Assembly (NCBI GenBank): GCA_900320845.1
Contig: ONTS01000009.1
Coordinates: 1-64,000 of the forward strand
DNA: 64,000 nucleotides
Source of the DNA: an uncultured Prevotellaceae bacterium
GTDB lineage: Bacteria > Bacteroidota > Bacteroidia > Bacteroidales > Bacteroidaceae
Reading direction: 5' to 3'
Shown here: positions 24,560-32,775 of the stretch, piece by piece
Numbering within the stretch: position 1 is the first letter of the stretch
How the letters are laid out: each line of letters begins with the position of its first letter
Notes under the pieces: model-generated
Database searches by the model: none
What the model was told of the DNA's origin: nothing
Seen by the model: the letters and a program-made list of their open reading frames with translations, nothing else
Made by a program: the position numbers and the translations under genes

Positions 24560-25084
24560 ATGACTTCCGAAGAGTTTAAGAAAGAAACACAACGACTGCG
24601 CAGCTGGCTGTCTAACTTGGCACGCCAGTACCTGTCCGATGACAACGCTGCGGAAGACATCGTACAAGAGACACTCGTAAGACTATGGCAACACCACAAC
24701 AACCTACACCCACCCATAGAACCCTGGGCAAAAACAGTGCTGAGAAACCTCGCCGTCGACGAACTGCGAAAAAGAAAAAACACCATATCACTCAATGACC
24801 TACAATCTCCCCAACCATCCCGTGTGTCGCCATATCATAGTGCCAACCAACAACCCAACCTGCAACCTTATAACAACACCGAAAGAGTCGACAGAATGAT
24901 GAACATCATAAACCAACTGCCCGACAAACAACAACGCATACTCATCCTACGACACATCGAAGGAATGGACATGAAAACACTCGCACAAGCTACTCAAACC
25001 AACGAGACAGCACTACGACAGCAACTCAGCAGAGCAAGAAAAGCCGTAAGAGAACAATATCTCAAGAAATACCGAAAACTATGA
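24560..25084 (+). CDS. ECF RNA polymerase sigma factor
   Basis: 174 residues. Region 2 lies at about 8-75 (YLSDDNAAEDIVQETLVRLWQ, then NLAVDELRKRKN). A linker at 75-110 contains QSPQPSRVSPYH, and region 4 lies at about 112-170 (LPDKQQRILILRHIEGMDMKTLAQATQTNETALRQQLSRARK), a clear helix-turn-helix. This is a compact ECF-type factor. It overlaps the next gene by four bases (ATGA), so it is coupled to a membrane protein that is probably its anti-sigma factor. Its linker-coding DNA is duplicated downstream at 27021-27139. Confidence 0.9.
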   Translation: MTSEEFKKETQRLRSWLSNLARQYLSDDNAAEDIVQETLVRLWQHHNNLHPPIEPWAKTVLRNLAVDELRKRKNTISLNDLQSPQPSRVSPYHSANQQPNLQPYNNTERVDRMMNIINQLPDKQQRILILRHIEGMDMKTLAQATQTNETALRQQLSRARKAVREQYLKKYRKL

Positions 25085-25614
25085 CGACAGACAACATACA
25101 ACAACTCATCGACTTATTCTTTGACGGCACAACAACCCTGCAAGAAGAGCAGGCTCTCTATGCCTACTTCAACTCCGACAACGTTGCAGAACAACACCTG
25201 CCATGGCGCGAAATGTTCCGCGACATAGCAACACTCAACACTCCCGCTCCCGATAGCGTTTCTGTTTCCGTTCCTGTTAAAAAAACCGTTCCCGTTAAAA
25301 CAAACCGCATCTGGACAGCAGCCGCAGCCATCATTGCATTCACAATCCTCACAGCAACAATAACCATACAAGACAACGTAAGAAAACTGGCATACCTCGA
25401 AGCCAAATACCAAGGAAGCTACATCATCGTTGACGGAAAACGCATTGACAACATAAGCACAATACACACACAACTCGACTCAACACTCAACGTCGCAGAC
25501 GCCATAGAGCAGAAAACAAAACAACAATACGATGTAGACGAAGTAGTATCCGACCTCATTAGCTCTTATAAAAACCCACAAGCACAACAAGCCATACAAA
25601 AAGCACTACAATAA
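25081..25614 (+). CDS. Probable anti-sigma factor, single-pass membrane protein
   Basis: 177 residues. A cytoplasmic N-terminal part (1-75) begins TDNIQQLIDLFFDGTTTLQEEQALYAYF, the helical pattern seen in Bacteroidetes anti-sigma proteins. A membrane helix is at about 77-96 (IWTAAAAIIAFTILTATI), and a periplasmic tail follows with VDGKRIDNISTI. It lacks the FecR domain used in iron signalling. Start ATG 25081 overlaps the sigma-factor stop. The assignment is by position and topology, not by a named motif. Coding strand is very A/C-rich, with imperfect repeats encoding VSVPVKKTVPVK. Confidence 0.7.
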   Translation: MTTDNIQQLIDLFFDGTTTLQEEQALYAYFNSDNVAEQHLPWREMFRDIATLNTPAPDSVSVSVPVKKTVPVKTNRIWTAAAAIIAFTILTATITIQDNVRKLAYLEAKYQGSYIIVDGKRIDNISTIHTQLDSTLNVADAIEQKTKQQYDVDEVVSDLISSYKNPQAQQAIQKALQ

Positions 25615-25636
25615 TAACACCCCAAAACACAACAAC

Positions 25637-26038
25637 ATGAAGCACATCTTCCTACTACTCATAACCTTTACAGCACTCTCCTGCAACAACATCACTGCAC
25701 AAAACACCATCGACAGACTCGTCGACCAATACTGTGCCGTAGGAAACTCAAAGTACACATCCGTCGTACAACGAAACCCCGAGACTGGAAAAGTCATCAG
25801 AGTAGTCAAAACACTATACCTGCCATACCAGTCTGTAGCAAAATTCAAAAACGCATTCCAAAACGAAGCAAACACAGGAGACAACTACACCGAAACAAAT
25901 GGTAACACAGTAACATCCACACTCATCGTCAACAAACAACAAAACACAAGAGTATATACACTCAGATACAATAAAAACAGAGAGCCAAATACCAGAGCAC
26001 AAACAACCATCATAATCAAGTATAACCCCAAACAATAA
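25637..26038 (+). CDS. Small exported protein of the sigma-factor operon, DUF5024-like
   Basis: 133 residues. It has a signal peptide; a possible lipobox TALSC ends at C16, but cleavage at ITAQ is also possible. The mature part, TIDRLVDQYCAVGNSKYTSVVQRNPETGKVIRVVKTLYLP, contains a helix and beta strands and ends in RAQTTIIIKYNP. It resembles small Bacteroidetes exported proteins found behind ECF sigma/anti-sigma pairs. It follows the anti-sigma gene by 22 bp and may be a target or a modulator of that pair. Function is unknown. Confidence 0.6.
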   Translation: MKHIFLLLITFTALSCNNITAQNTIDRLVDQYCAVGNSKYTSVVQRNPETGKVIRVVKTLYLPYQSVAKFKNAFQNEANTGDNYTETNGNTVTSTLIVNKQQNTRVYTLRYNKNREPNTRAQTTIIIKYNPKQ

Positions 26039-26045
26039 AATACCC

Positions 26046-27005
26046 ATGAACAATAACCCATTACGCTACCACCTCCTCGCTGCACTCCTCGCCACAATCA
26101 CAGCATGCGAACCCCACAAAAATGCAGAAATAATCCTCTATGCCCAACCTACACAAACAAACATAGCACGAAAGCAACCAAAGGAAAATACCCTAACACG
26201 ACACTATAAAGTCACACCCTTCAACGCACTCAAAAACAATATCGCAGCCAACATACAGTACCGACAGGCAGACACCTACACCATCAAAGCCACAGGAAAC
26301 AAAGAACTCATCGAACGACTGCAAATCAGCGTCGAAAACGGAGTGCTACTCATCAAAGATAAAAAGAAAAACAAAAACTGGCAACAACACATCCGAATAG
26401 ACATCACAGCACCACAAATCAACCAATGGACAAACAATGGAGCATGCACACTCCACATTGACAATATCACCGCCGACAACTTCCAACTCAAAAACACAGG
26501 ACTCCTACAACTCATGATTGGAAACATCCATGCACAACAAGGTGATATTCACAACACAGGCTCACTCAAAGGAAAAACAACCATCACCGTAAAACAACAA
26601 CTCAACATATACAACAGCGGAAGCCTCAACATCAAAGCCAATGTAAAAGGTAAAGCATTATACACACTCCACAACACGGGCGCAATACACACATCAGGAA
26701 ATGTTGAATGCTACAACGCACAAATCAAAAACTCTGGCACACTACACATACAGCATACATGCAAGGCACAAGAACTCAACATGAGTAACTCTGGTTCTGC
26801 CAAAGGCAACATCTCCTTCAAAGGAGGTAAAGCAACGTTCCAAAACAGCGGACACGGAAACCTCAACGTCGACTGCCAATGCAGTGAACTCAACGCGAGA
26901 ACAAGCGGCTCATTCACCATGACCATTAAAGGCACGGCCGACAATACTTCCATCAAGTCATCTGGCATCTCACACATCGATGCTAAAGGACTCAACAACT
27001 TCTGA
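26046..27005 (+). CDS. GIN-domain (DUF2807) lipoprotein
   Basis: 319 residues. The signal peptide ends in a lipobox ATITAC with C21. The rest is the head-GIN beta-helix: VTPFNALKNNIAANIQYRQ, GNKELIERLQISVENGVLLI, then repeated right-handed solenoid coils with N-T-G/N-S-G turns (KNTGLL, HNTGSL, YNSGSL, HNTGAI, KNSGTL, SNSGSA, QNSGHG). Such proteins occur at the surface of many Bacteroidetes; older annotations call them putative autotransporter adhesin heads. It is 7 bp from the preceding gene, so it is the last gene of the ECF sigma operon. Confidence 0.82.
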   Translation: MNNNPLRYHLLAALLATITACEPHKNAEIILYAQPTQTNIARKQPKENTLTRHYKVTPFNALKNNIAANIQYRQADTYTIKATGNKELIERLQISVENGVLLIKDKKKNKNWQQHIRIDITAPQINQWTNNGACTLHIDNITADNFQLKNTGLLQLMIGNIHAQQGDIHNTGSLKGKTTITVKQQLNIYNSGSLNIKANVKGKALYTLHNTGAIHTSGNVECYNAQIKNSGTLHIQHTCKAQELNMSNSGSAKGNISFKGGKATFQNSGHGNLNVDCQCSELNARTSGSFTMTIKGTADNTSIKSSGISHIDAKGLNNF

Positions 27006-27020
27006 CATACACACCAAAAA

Positions 27021-27139
27021 GCGAAAAAGAAAAAACACCATATCACTCAACGACCTACAATCTCCCCAACCATCCCGTTTGTCGCCATATCATGGCGACA
27101 AACAACAACCCTACCCCCAACACGATAACAACACCGAAA
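27021..27139 (+). pseudogene. Duplicated fragment of the ECF sigma-factor gene
   Basis: The first 73 bp (27021-27093) match sigma-factor bases 24776-24848 at 71 positions. Similarity then fades but returns at ATAACAACACCGAAA (27125-27139, against 24870-24884). In translation it keeps KRKNTISLNDLQSPQPSR-SPYH from the sigma linker. No start codon, region 2 or region 4 accompanies it. It starts 15 bp after the operon's last stop and runs into the terminator. Confidence 0.8.
27077..27103. repeat. Perfect 12-bp inverted repeat in the sigma-gene fragment
   Basis: GTTTGTCGCCAT and ATGGCGACAAAC surround a 3-base centre ATC. The matching place in the intact sigma gene (GTGTGTCGCCATATCATAGTG) is only partly palindromic. 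It could be an operator or a structured RNA end. Confidence 0.75.
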
Positions 27140-27176
27140 AAGCAGCGCAGACAACTCTCTCTGCGCTGCTTTCTTT
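27139..27176. terminator. Terminator between the sigma operon and hutH
   Basis: Perfect 13-bp stem AAAGCAGCGCAGA/TCTGCGCTGCTTT (27139-27151 with 27160-27172), 8-base loop, with A-rich sequence to the left and T-rich to the right. It can end transcripts from both convergent operons. Confidence 0.85.
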
Positions 27177-27225
27177 AATGCTGCGATACTATTTTAGGCA
27201 GTGTATATGCTTGCCTTACGGGCTC

Positions 27226-28713
27226 TTACGCCTCGTGCTGTTGCAGGAACTCCACAGCGTGAGCAATGTGCGGATACATCACCTCGTCGTTCTCCACGAA
27301 GGGCACCACCTTTCTGAAGTCGGCATACAGCTTCTCAATGGCTGGCGAAGACTTCAAAGGACGGCGGAAGTCAAGAGCCTGAGCAGCATTAAATAACTCG
27401 ATGGCAAGAATACGTTCTGTGTTCTCCACCACCTTGACGAGCTTCGTAGCGGCGTTGGCACCCATCGATACGTGGTCTTCCTGCCCCTGTGACGTGGGAA
27501 TAGTGTCTGCCGACGAAGGCATGCAGAGCATCTTGTTCTGCGAAGCGATGGCGGCAGCCGTGTATTGAGGAATCATGAAACCGCTGTTCAGACCCGGATG
27601 CGCTGCCAGGAAACTCGGCAGATCGCGTGTGCCGCCTACAAGCTTATATGTGCGGCGCTCACTGATAGAGCCAAGCTCGTTCAACGCAAGACACAAAAAG
27701 TCCATCGGAAGGGCTATAGGCTCGCCGTGGAAGTTGCCGGCAGAGATGATGAGGTCATCGTCAGGGCACACGGTAGGATTGTCAGTAGCAGAGTTTATCT
27801 CGGTGTCAATCACCGATTCCACGTAGCGCATGCTGTCTTTTACAGCACCATGCACCTGAGGCATGCAACGGAAAGAGTACGGGTCCTGCACATTCACCTT
27901 AGGCTGTGCAATCAGCTCGCTGCCCTCCAGCAAGGTACGTATACGTGCAGCAGTCTCTATCTGCCCGCGATGGGGACGCACTTGGTGTACTGCGTCGGTG
28001 AAAGGCTCCTTCCTGCCGTCGAAAGCCTCGAGTGACAGCGTGCCGATGGTGTCAGCCCAGCGGCTCAGGCGATTAGCTTTCGCCATGCTCCACACGGCAT
28101 GTGCACTCATGTTTTGCGTACCGTTGAGCAGGGCCAGACCTTCCTTCGAGGCCAGACGTATAGGCTTCCAGCCCATCTTCTTGTTGAGTTCGGCGCCTGA
28201 CAGTATTTCGCCTTGGTATTCCACCTCGCCCAGGCCTACCAGAGGCAGGCAGAGATGAGCCAGCGGAACAAGGTCGCCTGAAGCACCGACAGAACCCTGC
28301 TGGTACACTATCGGGCAAACGTCGTTGTTGAAGAAGTCGATGAGACGCTCCACAGTATCAAGCTGACAGCCCGAGAAACCATACGACAACGACTGCACTT
28401 TCAGCAGTATCATCAGGCGCACGATGTCTTTGCGCACACGTTCTCCTGTGCCGCAAGCGTGCGACATCATCAGGTTTATCTGTAACTGCGACAGTTTGTC
28501 CTCGTCGATAGACACCTTGCACAGCGAGCCGAAACCTGTTGTCACGCCGTAGATGGGAACCTCCGATGCGGCAATCTTCTTGTCCAGATATTCGCGGCAG
28601 TGCAGAATACGCTGACGTGCAGCGTCGCTCAGAGCTATGTGCATGCCTTCTATTACGATGTTGTAAGCCTGTTCCACGGTCAGGTGGTCGGCAGAGATAT
28701 GATGAATTTGCAT
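27226..28713 (-). CDS. hutH: Histidine ammonia-lyase
   Basis: 495 residues. First step of histidine degradation: it eliminates ammonia to give trans-urocanate. The Ala-Ser-Gly that cyclises to the MIO cofactor is at residues 144-146 (SVGASGDLVPLAH). Also visible are YGVTTGFGSL near the start, the LLNGTQNMSAHAV segment and the C-terminal SQGQEDHVSMGANAATK. It is the last gene of the ftcD-hutU-hutH group; the gap from hutU is 80 bp. Confidence 0.95.
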   Translation of the reverse strand: MQIHHISADHLTVEQAYNIVIEGMHIALSDAARQRILHCREYLDKKIAASEVPIYGVTTGFGSLCKVSIDEDKLSQLQINLMMSHACGTGERVRKDIVRLMILLKVQSLSYGFSGCQLDTVERLIDFFNNDVCPIVYQQGSVGASGDLVPLAHLCLPLVGLGEVEYQGEILSGAELNKKMGWKPIRLASKEGLALLNGTQNMSAHAVWSMAKANRLSRWADTIGTLSLEAFDGRKEPFTDAVHQVRPHRGQIETAARIRTLLEGSELIAQPKVNVQDPYSFRCMPQVHGAVKDSMRYVESVIDTEINSATDNPTVCPDDDLIISAGNFHGEPIALPMDFLCLALNELGSISERRTYKLVGGTRDLPSFLAAHPGLNSGFMIPQYTAAAIASQNKMLCMPSSADTIPTSQGQEDHVSMGANAATKLVKVVENTERILAIELFNAAQALDFRRPLKSSPAIEKLYADFRKVVPFVENDEVMYPHIAHAVEFLQQHEA

Positions 28714-28793
28714 AAATCTAGGGATGAAATGTTATGTTGTGAGACAATAGCCGACGCTATGCTTCTCTTATTTATTGTATGGTAGATGATGTC

Positions 28794-30791
28794 TTAGAAT
28801 TTTGTATTCTCTATGATGTTGTCCTCTACGATGTTGGGCAGTGTCACGCAGAATCCTGGTGTACGTTCCATCTCGCGCTTTATGGCGTCGATAGAGCCGT
28901 TGTTGCGGGCCCAGGCGCGGCGTGTGATGCCGTTGTTGACATCCCAGAACAGCATCTCGCGAATCTTACGGTCGCTCTCATCGGTGCCGTCTATCACCAT
29001 GCCGAAACCACCGTTGATGACTTCGCCCCAGCCAACACCGCCACCGTTGTGGATGCTCACCCAGGTAGCACCGCGGAAAGAGTCGCCAATGACGTTGTGC
29101 ACAGCCATATCGGCGCAGAACCGAGAACCGTCGTAGATGTTGCTCGTCTCGCGGAAAGGACTGTCTGTACCACTCACGTCGTGATGGTCGCGGCCCAGTA
29201 CCACAGGAGCCGACAGCTCACCGCGGCGGATAGCGTCGTTGAAGGCAAGAGCAATGCGCTTTCTGCCTTCTGCATCAGCGTAGAGAATACGAGCCTGTGA
29301 GCCTACAACAAGGTTGTTGCGGCCTGCTTCGCGTATCCAGTGCAGATTGTCTTCCAGCTGACCCTTGATGTCGTCGGTCACCCATGAGCGCATTTCCTCG
29401 AGCACTTCGGCAGCAAGACGGTCTGTGATGGCAAGGTCTTTAGGGTCGTTGCTGCTGCATACCCAGCGGAAAGGACCGAAACCGTAGTCGAAGAAGAGCG
29501 GACCCATGATGTCTTGAACGTAAGAAGGATAGCGGAAACCTCCGTCCTTACCCACAACATCGGCACCGGCGCGGCTCGACTCCAACAGGAAGGCGTTGCC
29601 GTAGTCGAAAAAGTACATGCCTTTCGCCGTCAGCTTGTTGATGGCAGCGACCTGTCGGCGCAGACTCTCCTGCACGGCTTCCTTAAAGCGAGCAGGCTCT
29701 TCAGCCATCATTTGGTTGCTCTCTTCCAGGCTGTAGCCCACAGGATAATATCCGCCTGCCCAAGGATTGTGCAGTGAGGTCTGGTCGCTGCCCAGGTCTA
29801 CATGCATGTCTTCCTCTGCCAGACGCTCCCACAGGTCTACCACGTTGCCTACATATGCCATCGACACCACACGCTTCTGCTCCACGGCCTTACGCACAGA
29901 GCTCATAAGCTCGTCAAGATTGTCGTGCAACTCGTCCACCCAGCCTTGCTCAAAACGCTTGCGAGCAGCTTTCTCGTTTATCTCGGCAGTGACGCTCACC
30001 ACGCCTGCTATATTACCAGCTTTCGGCTGAGCACCGCTCATGCCGCCAAGACCAGCTGTCACAAACAGCTTCATGTGGTCGCCCTTGATGCGACGGGCTG
30101 CATTCAGCACGGTGATAGTCGTGCCGTGAACGATACCCTGCGGACCGATGTACATATACGAGCCGGCTGTCATCTGACCATACTGGCTCACACCCAAGGC
30201 ATTGTCACGCTCCCAGTCGTCGGGCTTCGAATAGTTGGGTATCACCATACCGTTGGTCACCACAACGCGTGGTGCCGTCTTGTGCGAAGGAAACAGGCCC
30301 AGAGGATGCCCGGAGTACATCACAAGTGTCTGCTCATCGGTCATCTCCGAGAGATATTTCATTGTCAGGCGGTACTGTGCCCAGTTCTGGAACACAGCTC
30401 CGTTGCCGCCGTAGGTGATGAGCTCGTGCGGATGCTGTGCCACACGAGGGTCGAGGTTGTTCTGTATCATCATCATGATGGCTGCAGCCTGACGCGAGCG
30501 GTGGGGGTATTCGTCAATGTGCCGGGCGTACATCTTGTACGTCGGACGATACCGGTACATGTATATTCTGCCGTATGTCTTCAGCTCTTCTGCAAACTCC
30601 GGGGCAAGTGCTGCGTGGAGTTCCTGAGGGAAGTAGCGAAGGGCATTGCGCAGGGCGAGCTGCTTTTCAGTGGCAGTCAGTATGTCTTTGCGCTTCGGCG
30701 CGTGGTTGATGCTTGGGTCATAGGGCTGCAAAGCGGGCAGCCTTGAGGGGATGCCTGCCTGAATGTCGGCTCTGAATTCGGCGTTGGTCAT
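28794..30791 (-). CDS. hutU: Urocanate hydratase, long form
   Basis: 665 residues. It converts urocanate to imidazolone propionate using tightly bound NAD. The nucleotide-binding segment FVTAGLGGMSGAQPKAG is clear. The C-terminal catalytic region reads LGRDHHDVSGTDSPFRE, DGSRFCADMAVHN, GDSFRGATWVSIHNGGGVGWGE. This corresponds to the longer, animal-like class and not the roughly 555-residue Pseudomonas type, in which a DCGSVAS motif stands at the DVSGTDS position. The reading is from memory of both classes. Confidence 0.93.
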   Translation of the reverse strand: MTNAEFRADIQAGIPSRLPALQPYDPSINHAPKRKDILTATEKQLALRNALRYFPQELHAALAPEFAEELKTYGRIYMYRYRPTYKMYARHIDEYPHRSRQAAAIMMMIQNNLDPRVAQHPHELITYGGNGAVFQNWAQYRLTMKYLSEMTDEQTLVMYSGHPLGLFPSHKTAPRVVVTNGMVIPNYSKPDDWERDNALGVSQYGQMTAGSYMYIGPQGIVHGTTITVLNAARRIKGDHMKLFVTAGLGGMSGAQPKAGNIAGVVSVTAEINEKAARKRFEQGWVDELHDNLDELMSSVRKAVEQKRVVSMAYVGNVVDLWERLAEEDMHVDLGSDQTSLHNPWAGGYYPVGYSLEESNQMMAEEPARFKEAVQESLRRQVAAINKLTAKGMYFFDYGNAFLLESSRAGADVVGKDGGFRYPSYVQDIMGPLFFDYGFGPFRWVCSSNDPKDLAITDRLAAEVLEEMRSWVTDDIKGQLEDNLHWIREAGRNNLVVGSQARILYADAEGRKRIALAFNDAIRRGELSAPVVLGRDHHDVSGTDSPFRETSNIYDGSRFCADMAVHNVIGDSFRGATWVSIHNGGGVGWGEVINGGFGMVIDGTDESDRKIREMLFWDVNNGITRRAWARNNGSIDAIKREMERTPGFCVTLPNIVEDNIIENTKF

Positions 30792-30901
30792 GTCGTTTAC
30801 AAATTATGAGAGTGAAAAAAGGTGGGGTATGAGTGTTGGAAAGATAGTAGCTCAGCAGGCAGCTGTGCAGAACCATGCCCTACACAGCTGCCCTATGTCG
30901 T

Positions 30902-32596
30902 TTACAGCTTTATGAGCTGCATGATTTCCTCTTCAGCCTGCTTGGCTTTCTCTATCAGCTCGTTAGCCTCTGCCACGAGCTTGTCGGCCACGGATCTGTC
31001 GTTGAGCGACGCTGCATTGATCTTCACGTTCAGTCCGGCTCCAAGCACCGCGGCGCGAGCAGCCAGCGTACCTACACCAGCGTCGGTAACACTGTTGGGG
31101 TTACCATCCTGCACCATGGCACGACAGATGTCGAAAGCCCGGTACGAAGCCTTCATAGTACGAAGAGGTACCTCGGTGGCGTACAGCGTAGCATCCTGTA
31201 TAGCAGCAGTACGGGCTGCCTTTTCCTCATCAGTATTCTTAGGCATGCCGAAAGCGTTCATGATAAGGTTGAAAGCATCCGTGTCCTCGTCAACCAGATG
31301 GCGCAGCTCAGCCATGATGGCCTGACCCTGGTCTGCCCACTGGCTGAACTTATGCCATTCGTTGTCCCAGCCTGCCTTATGGCTCGACAGATTAGCCACC
31401 ATCGTGCCCAGCGACGCTGCCAGCATGCCCATGTAGGCGGAGATAGTGCCTCCGCCGGGGGCGGGACTCTCACGGCTTGTCTCGTTGGCGAACTCGTCTA
31501 CGGTGAGGTCTATCAGACGTTTGCCTGTGCGTTCGGCATCTTCCAGCAGGTATTCTATCACCTTCTCACGCGGATTGAAAGGTTTCAGGTCGTCAAGTCC
31601 CATGGAATGTATGGCAATGTTGATGATGTCCGTCTCGGGTATGCCCGTAGAGCGTTGCTGCTTCTCAAGGAAATACTTGCCCGCGTCGATCAGTGTGCGC
31701 TTGGGGATGAGTCCTACAATCTCAGTGCCCGTCACGCGTATGCCTCGTGCCTGTGCGGCGCGGCACACCTCATCGAAGGCCACGTGCAGAGGGGTCGTGT
31801 TGATGTCGGTAATGTTCATCGACACCTGTGCTATTCCATATTCGTCGATAAACCATCCGATGGCTTTTGTTCCTTTCAGGGTGCCGGGCAACATGATGGT
31901 GTTGCCCTGTTCGTCCTTCAAGGGCTTGCCTACGGGTGAGCCTCCTTCGCGTTTGGGACGTCCTTTTTCCCGAACGTCGAACGCTATGGCGTTGGCGCGG
32001 CGTGTACTGGTCGTGTTCAGGTTGTAGTTCACGGCTATCAGGAAGTCGCGTGCGCCCACTGCCGTGCATCCTGTGCGTGCCACGCCCTCGTCGAAGACCC
32101 GTGCACCGAAGTCGGGCTTCTCACCCTCGGTGTTCACGCGCTCTGCCAGTCCTTCATATTCGCCCTGACGGCATACGGCCAGGTTCCGACGCTCGGGGGT
32201 GAAGGCGGCAGCCTCATAGCAGTAGCACGGTACACGCAGCTCTGTGGCAATGCGTTCTGCCAGCTTGCGTGCCAGTGTGGCACACTCCTCCAGCGTGATG
32301 CCGCTCACAGGAATCAGCGGACACACGTCGGTGGCGCCCATACGCGGATGCGCACCGCTGTGCTGACGCATGTCAATCAGCTCGGCAGCTTTCTTTACAG
32401 CCCTGAAAGCGGCTTCCAACACCGGCTCCGGACTGCCCACGAAGGTCACCACCGTGCGGTTGGTGGCCTCACCCGGGTCTACATCGAGCAGTTTTACTCC
32501 TTTTGTACGCTCAATCTCGGCAGTAATCTGGTTGATTACTGCCATGTCGCGTCCCTCACTGAAGTTGGGAACGCATTCGATAATCTGTTGGTTCAT
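30902..32596 (-). CDS. ftcD: Bifunctional glutamate formimidoyltransferase / formimidoyl-THF cyclodeaminase
   Basis: 564 residues, a fusion of two enzymes. Residues about 1-330 are the formimidoyltransferase: ECVPNFSEGRD, LDVDPGEATNRTVVTFVG, HSGAHPRMGATDVCPLIP. Residues about 355-564 are the all-helical cyclodeaminase (FchA/FTCD C-terminal type) with FANETSRESPAPGGGTISAYMG. The enzyme passes the formimino group of formiminoglutamate to tetrahydrofolate and then releases ammonia, yielding glutamate and methenyl-THF. The same fusion exists in animals. It is first in the operon with hutU and hutH, and a possible promoter is at 32686-32693. Confidence 0.95.
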   Translation of the reverse strand: MNQQIIECVPNFSEGRDMAVINQITAEIERTKGVKLLDVDPGEATNRTVVTFVGSPEPVLEAAFRAVKKAAELIDMRQHSGAHPRMGATDVCPLIPVSGITLEECATLARKLAERIATELRVPCYCYEAAAFTPERRNLAVCRQGEYEGLAERVNTEGEKPDFGARVFDEGVARTGCTAVGARDFLIAVNYNLNTTSTRRANAIAFDVREKGRPKREGGSPVGKPLKDEQGNTIMLPGTLKGTKAIGWFIDEYGIAQVSMNITDINTTPLHVAFDEVCRAAQARGIRVTGTEIVGLIPKRTLIDAGKYFLEKQQRSTGIPETDIINIAIHSMGLDDLKPFNPREKVIEYLLEDAERTGKRLIDLTVDEFANETSRESPAPGGGTISAYMGMLAASLGTMVANLSSHKAGWDNEWHKFSQWADQGQAIMAELRHLVDEDTDAFNLIMNAFGMPKNTDEEKAARTAAIQDATLYATEVPLRTMKASYRAFDICRAMVQDGNPNSVTDAGVGTLAARAAVLGAGLNVKINAASLNDRSVADKLVAEANELIEKAKQAEEEIMQLIKL

Positions 32597-32685
32597 ATTT
32601 ACTTTGTGTGCTGAAAATACTTGTAAGTGTCTCTGTAGTAATCAATAGGACGGCATCTCGCAAACGAGACCCCCTCAATAAATTG

Positions 32686-32693
32686 CAAATATA
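32686..32693 (-). promoter_or_regulatory. -7 box TATATTTG, probable ftcD-hutUH promoter
   Basis: On the minus strand this matches TAnnTTTG and lies 89 bp before the ftcD start. It is divergent from the promoter at 32709-32741, only 16 bp away. Confidence 0.4.
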
Positions 32694-32708
32694 CACAATC
32701 TTTTCTTA

Positions 32709-32741
32709 TTTGAAGGAAACAAGATTATTTTTCTACCTTTG
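32709..32741 (+). promoter_or_regulatory. Promoter of the DUF4923 lipoprotein gene
   Basis: TTTG at 32709-32712 and TACCTTTG at 32734-32741, 21 bp apart, match both boxes of the Bacteroidetes promoter. The start codon follows 34 bp downstream. Confidence 0.65.
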
Positions 32742-32775
32742 CCACCATAATAACACCATAACAGTTTACAATATC

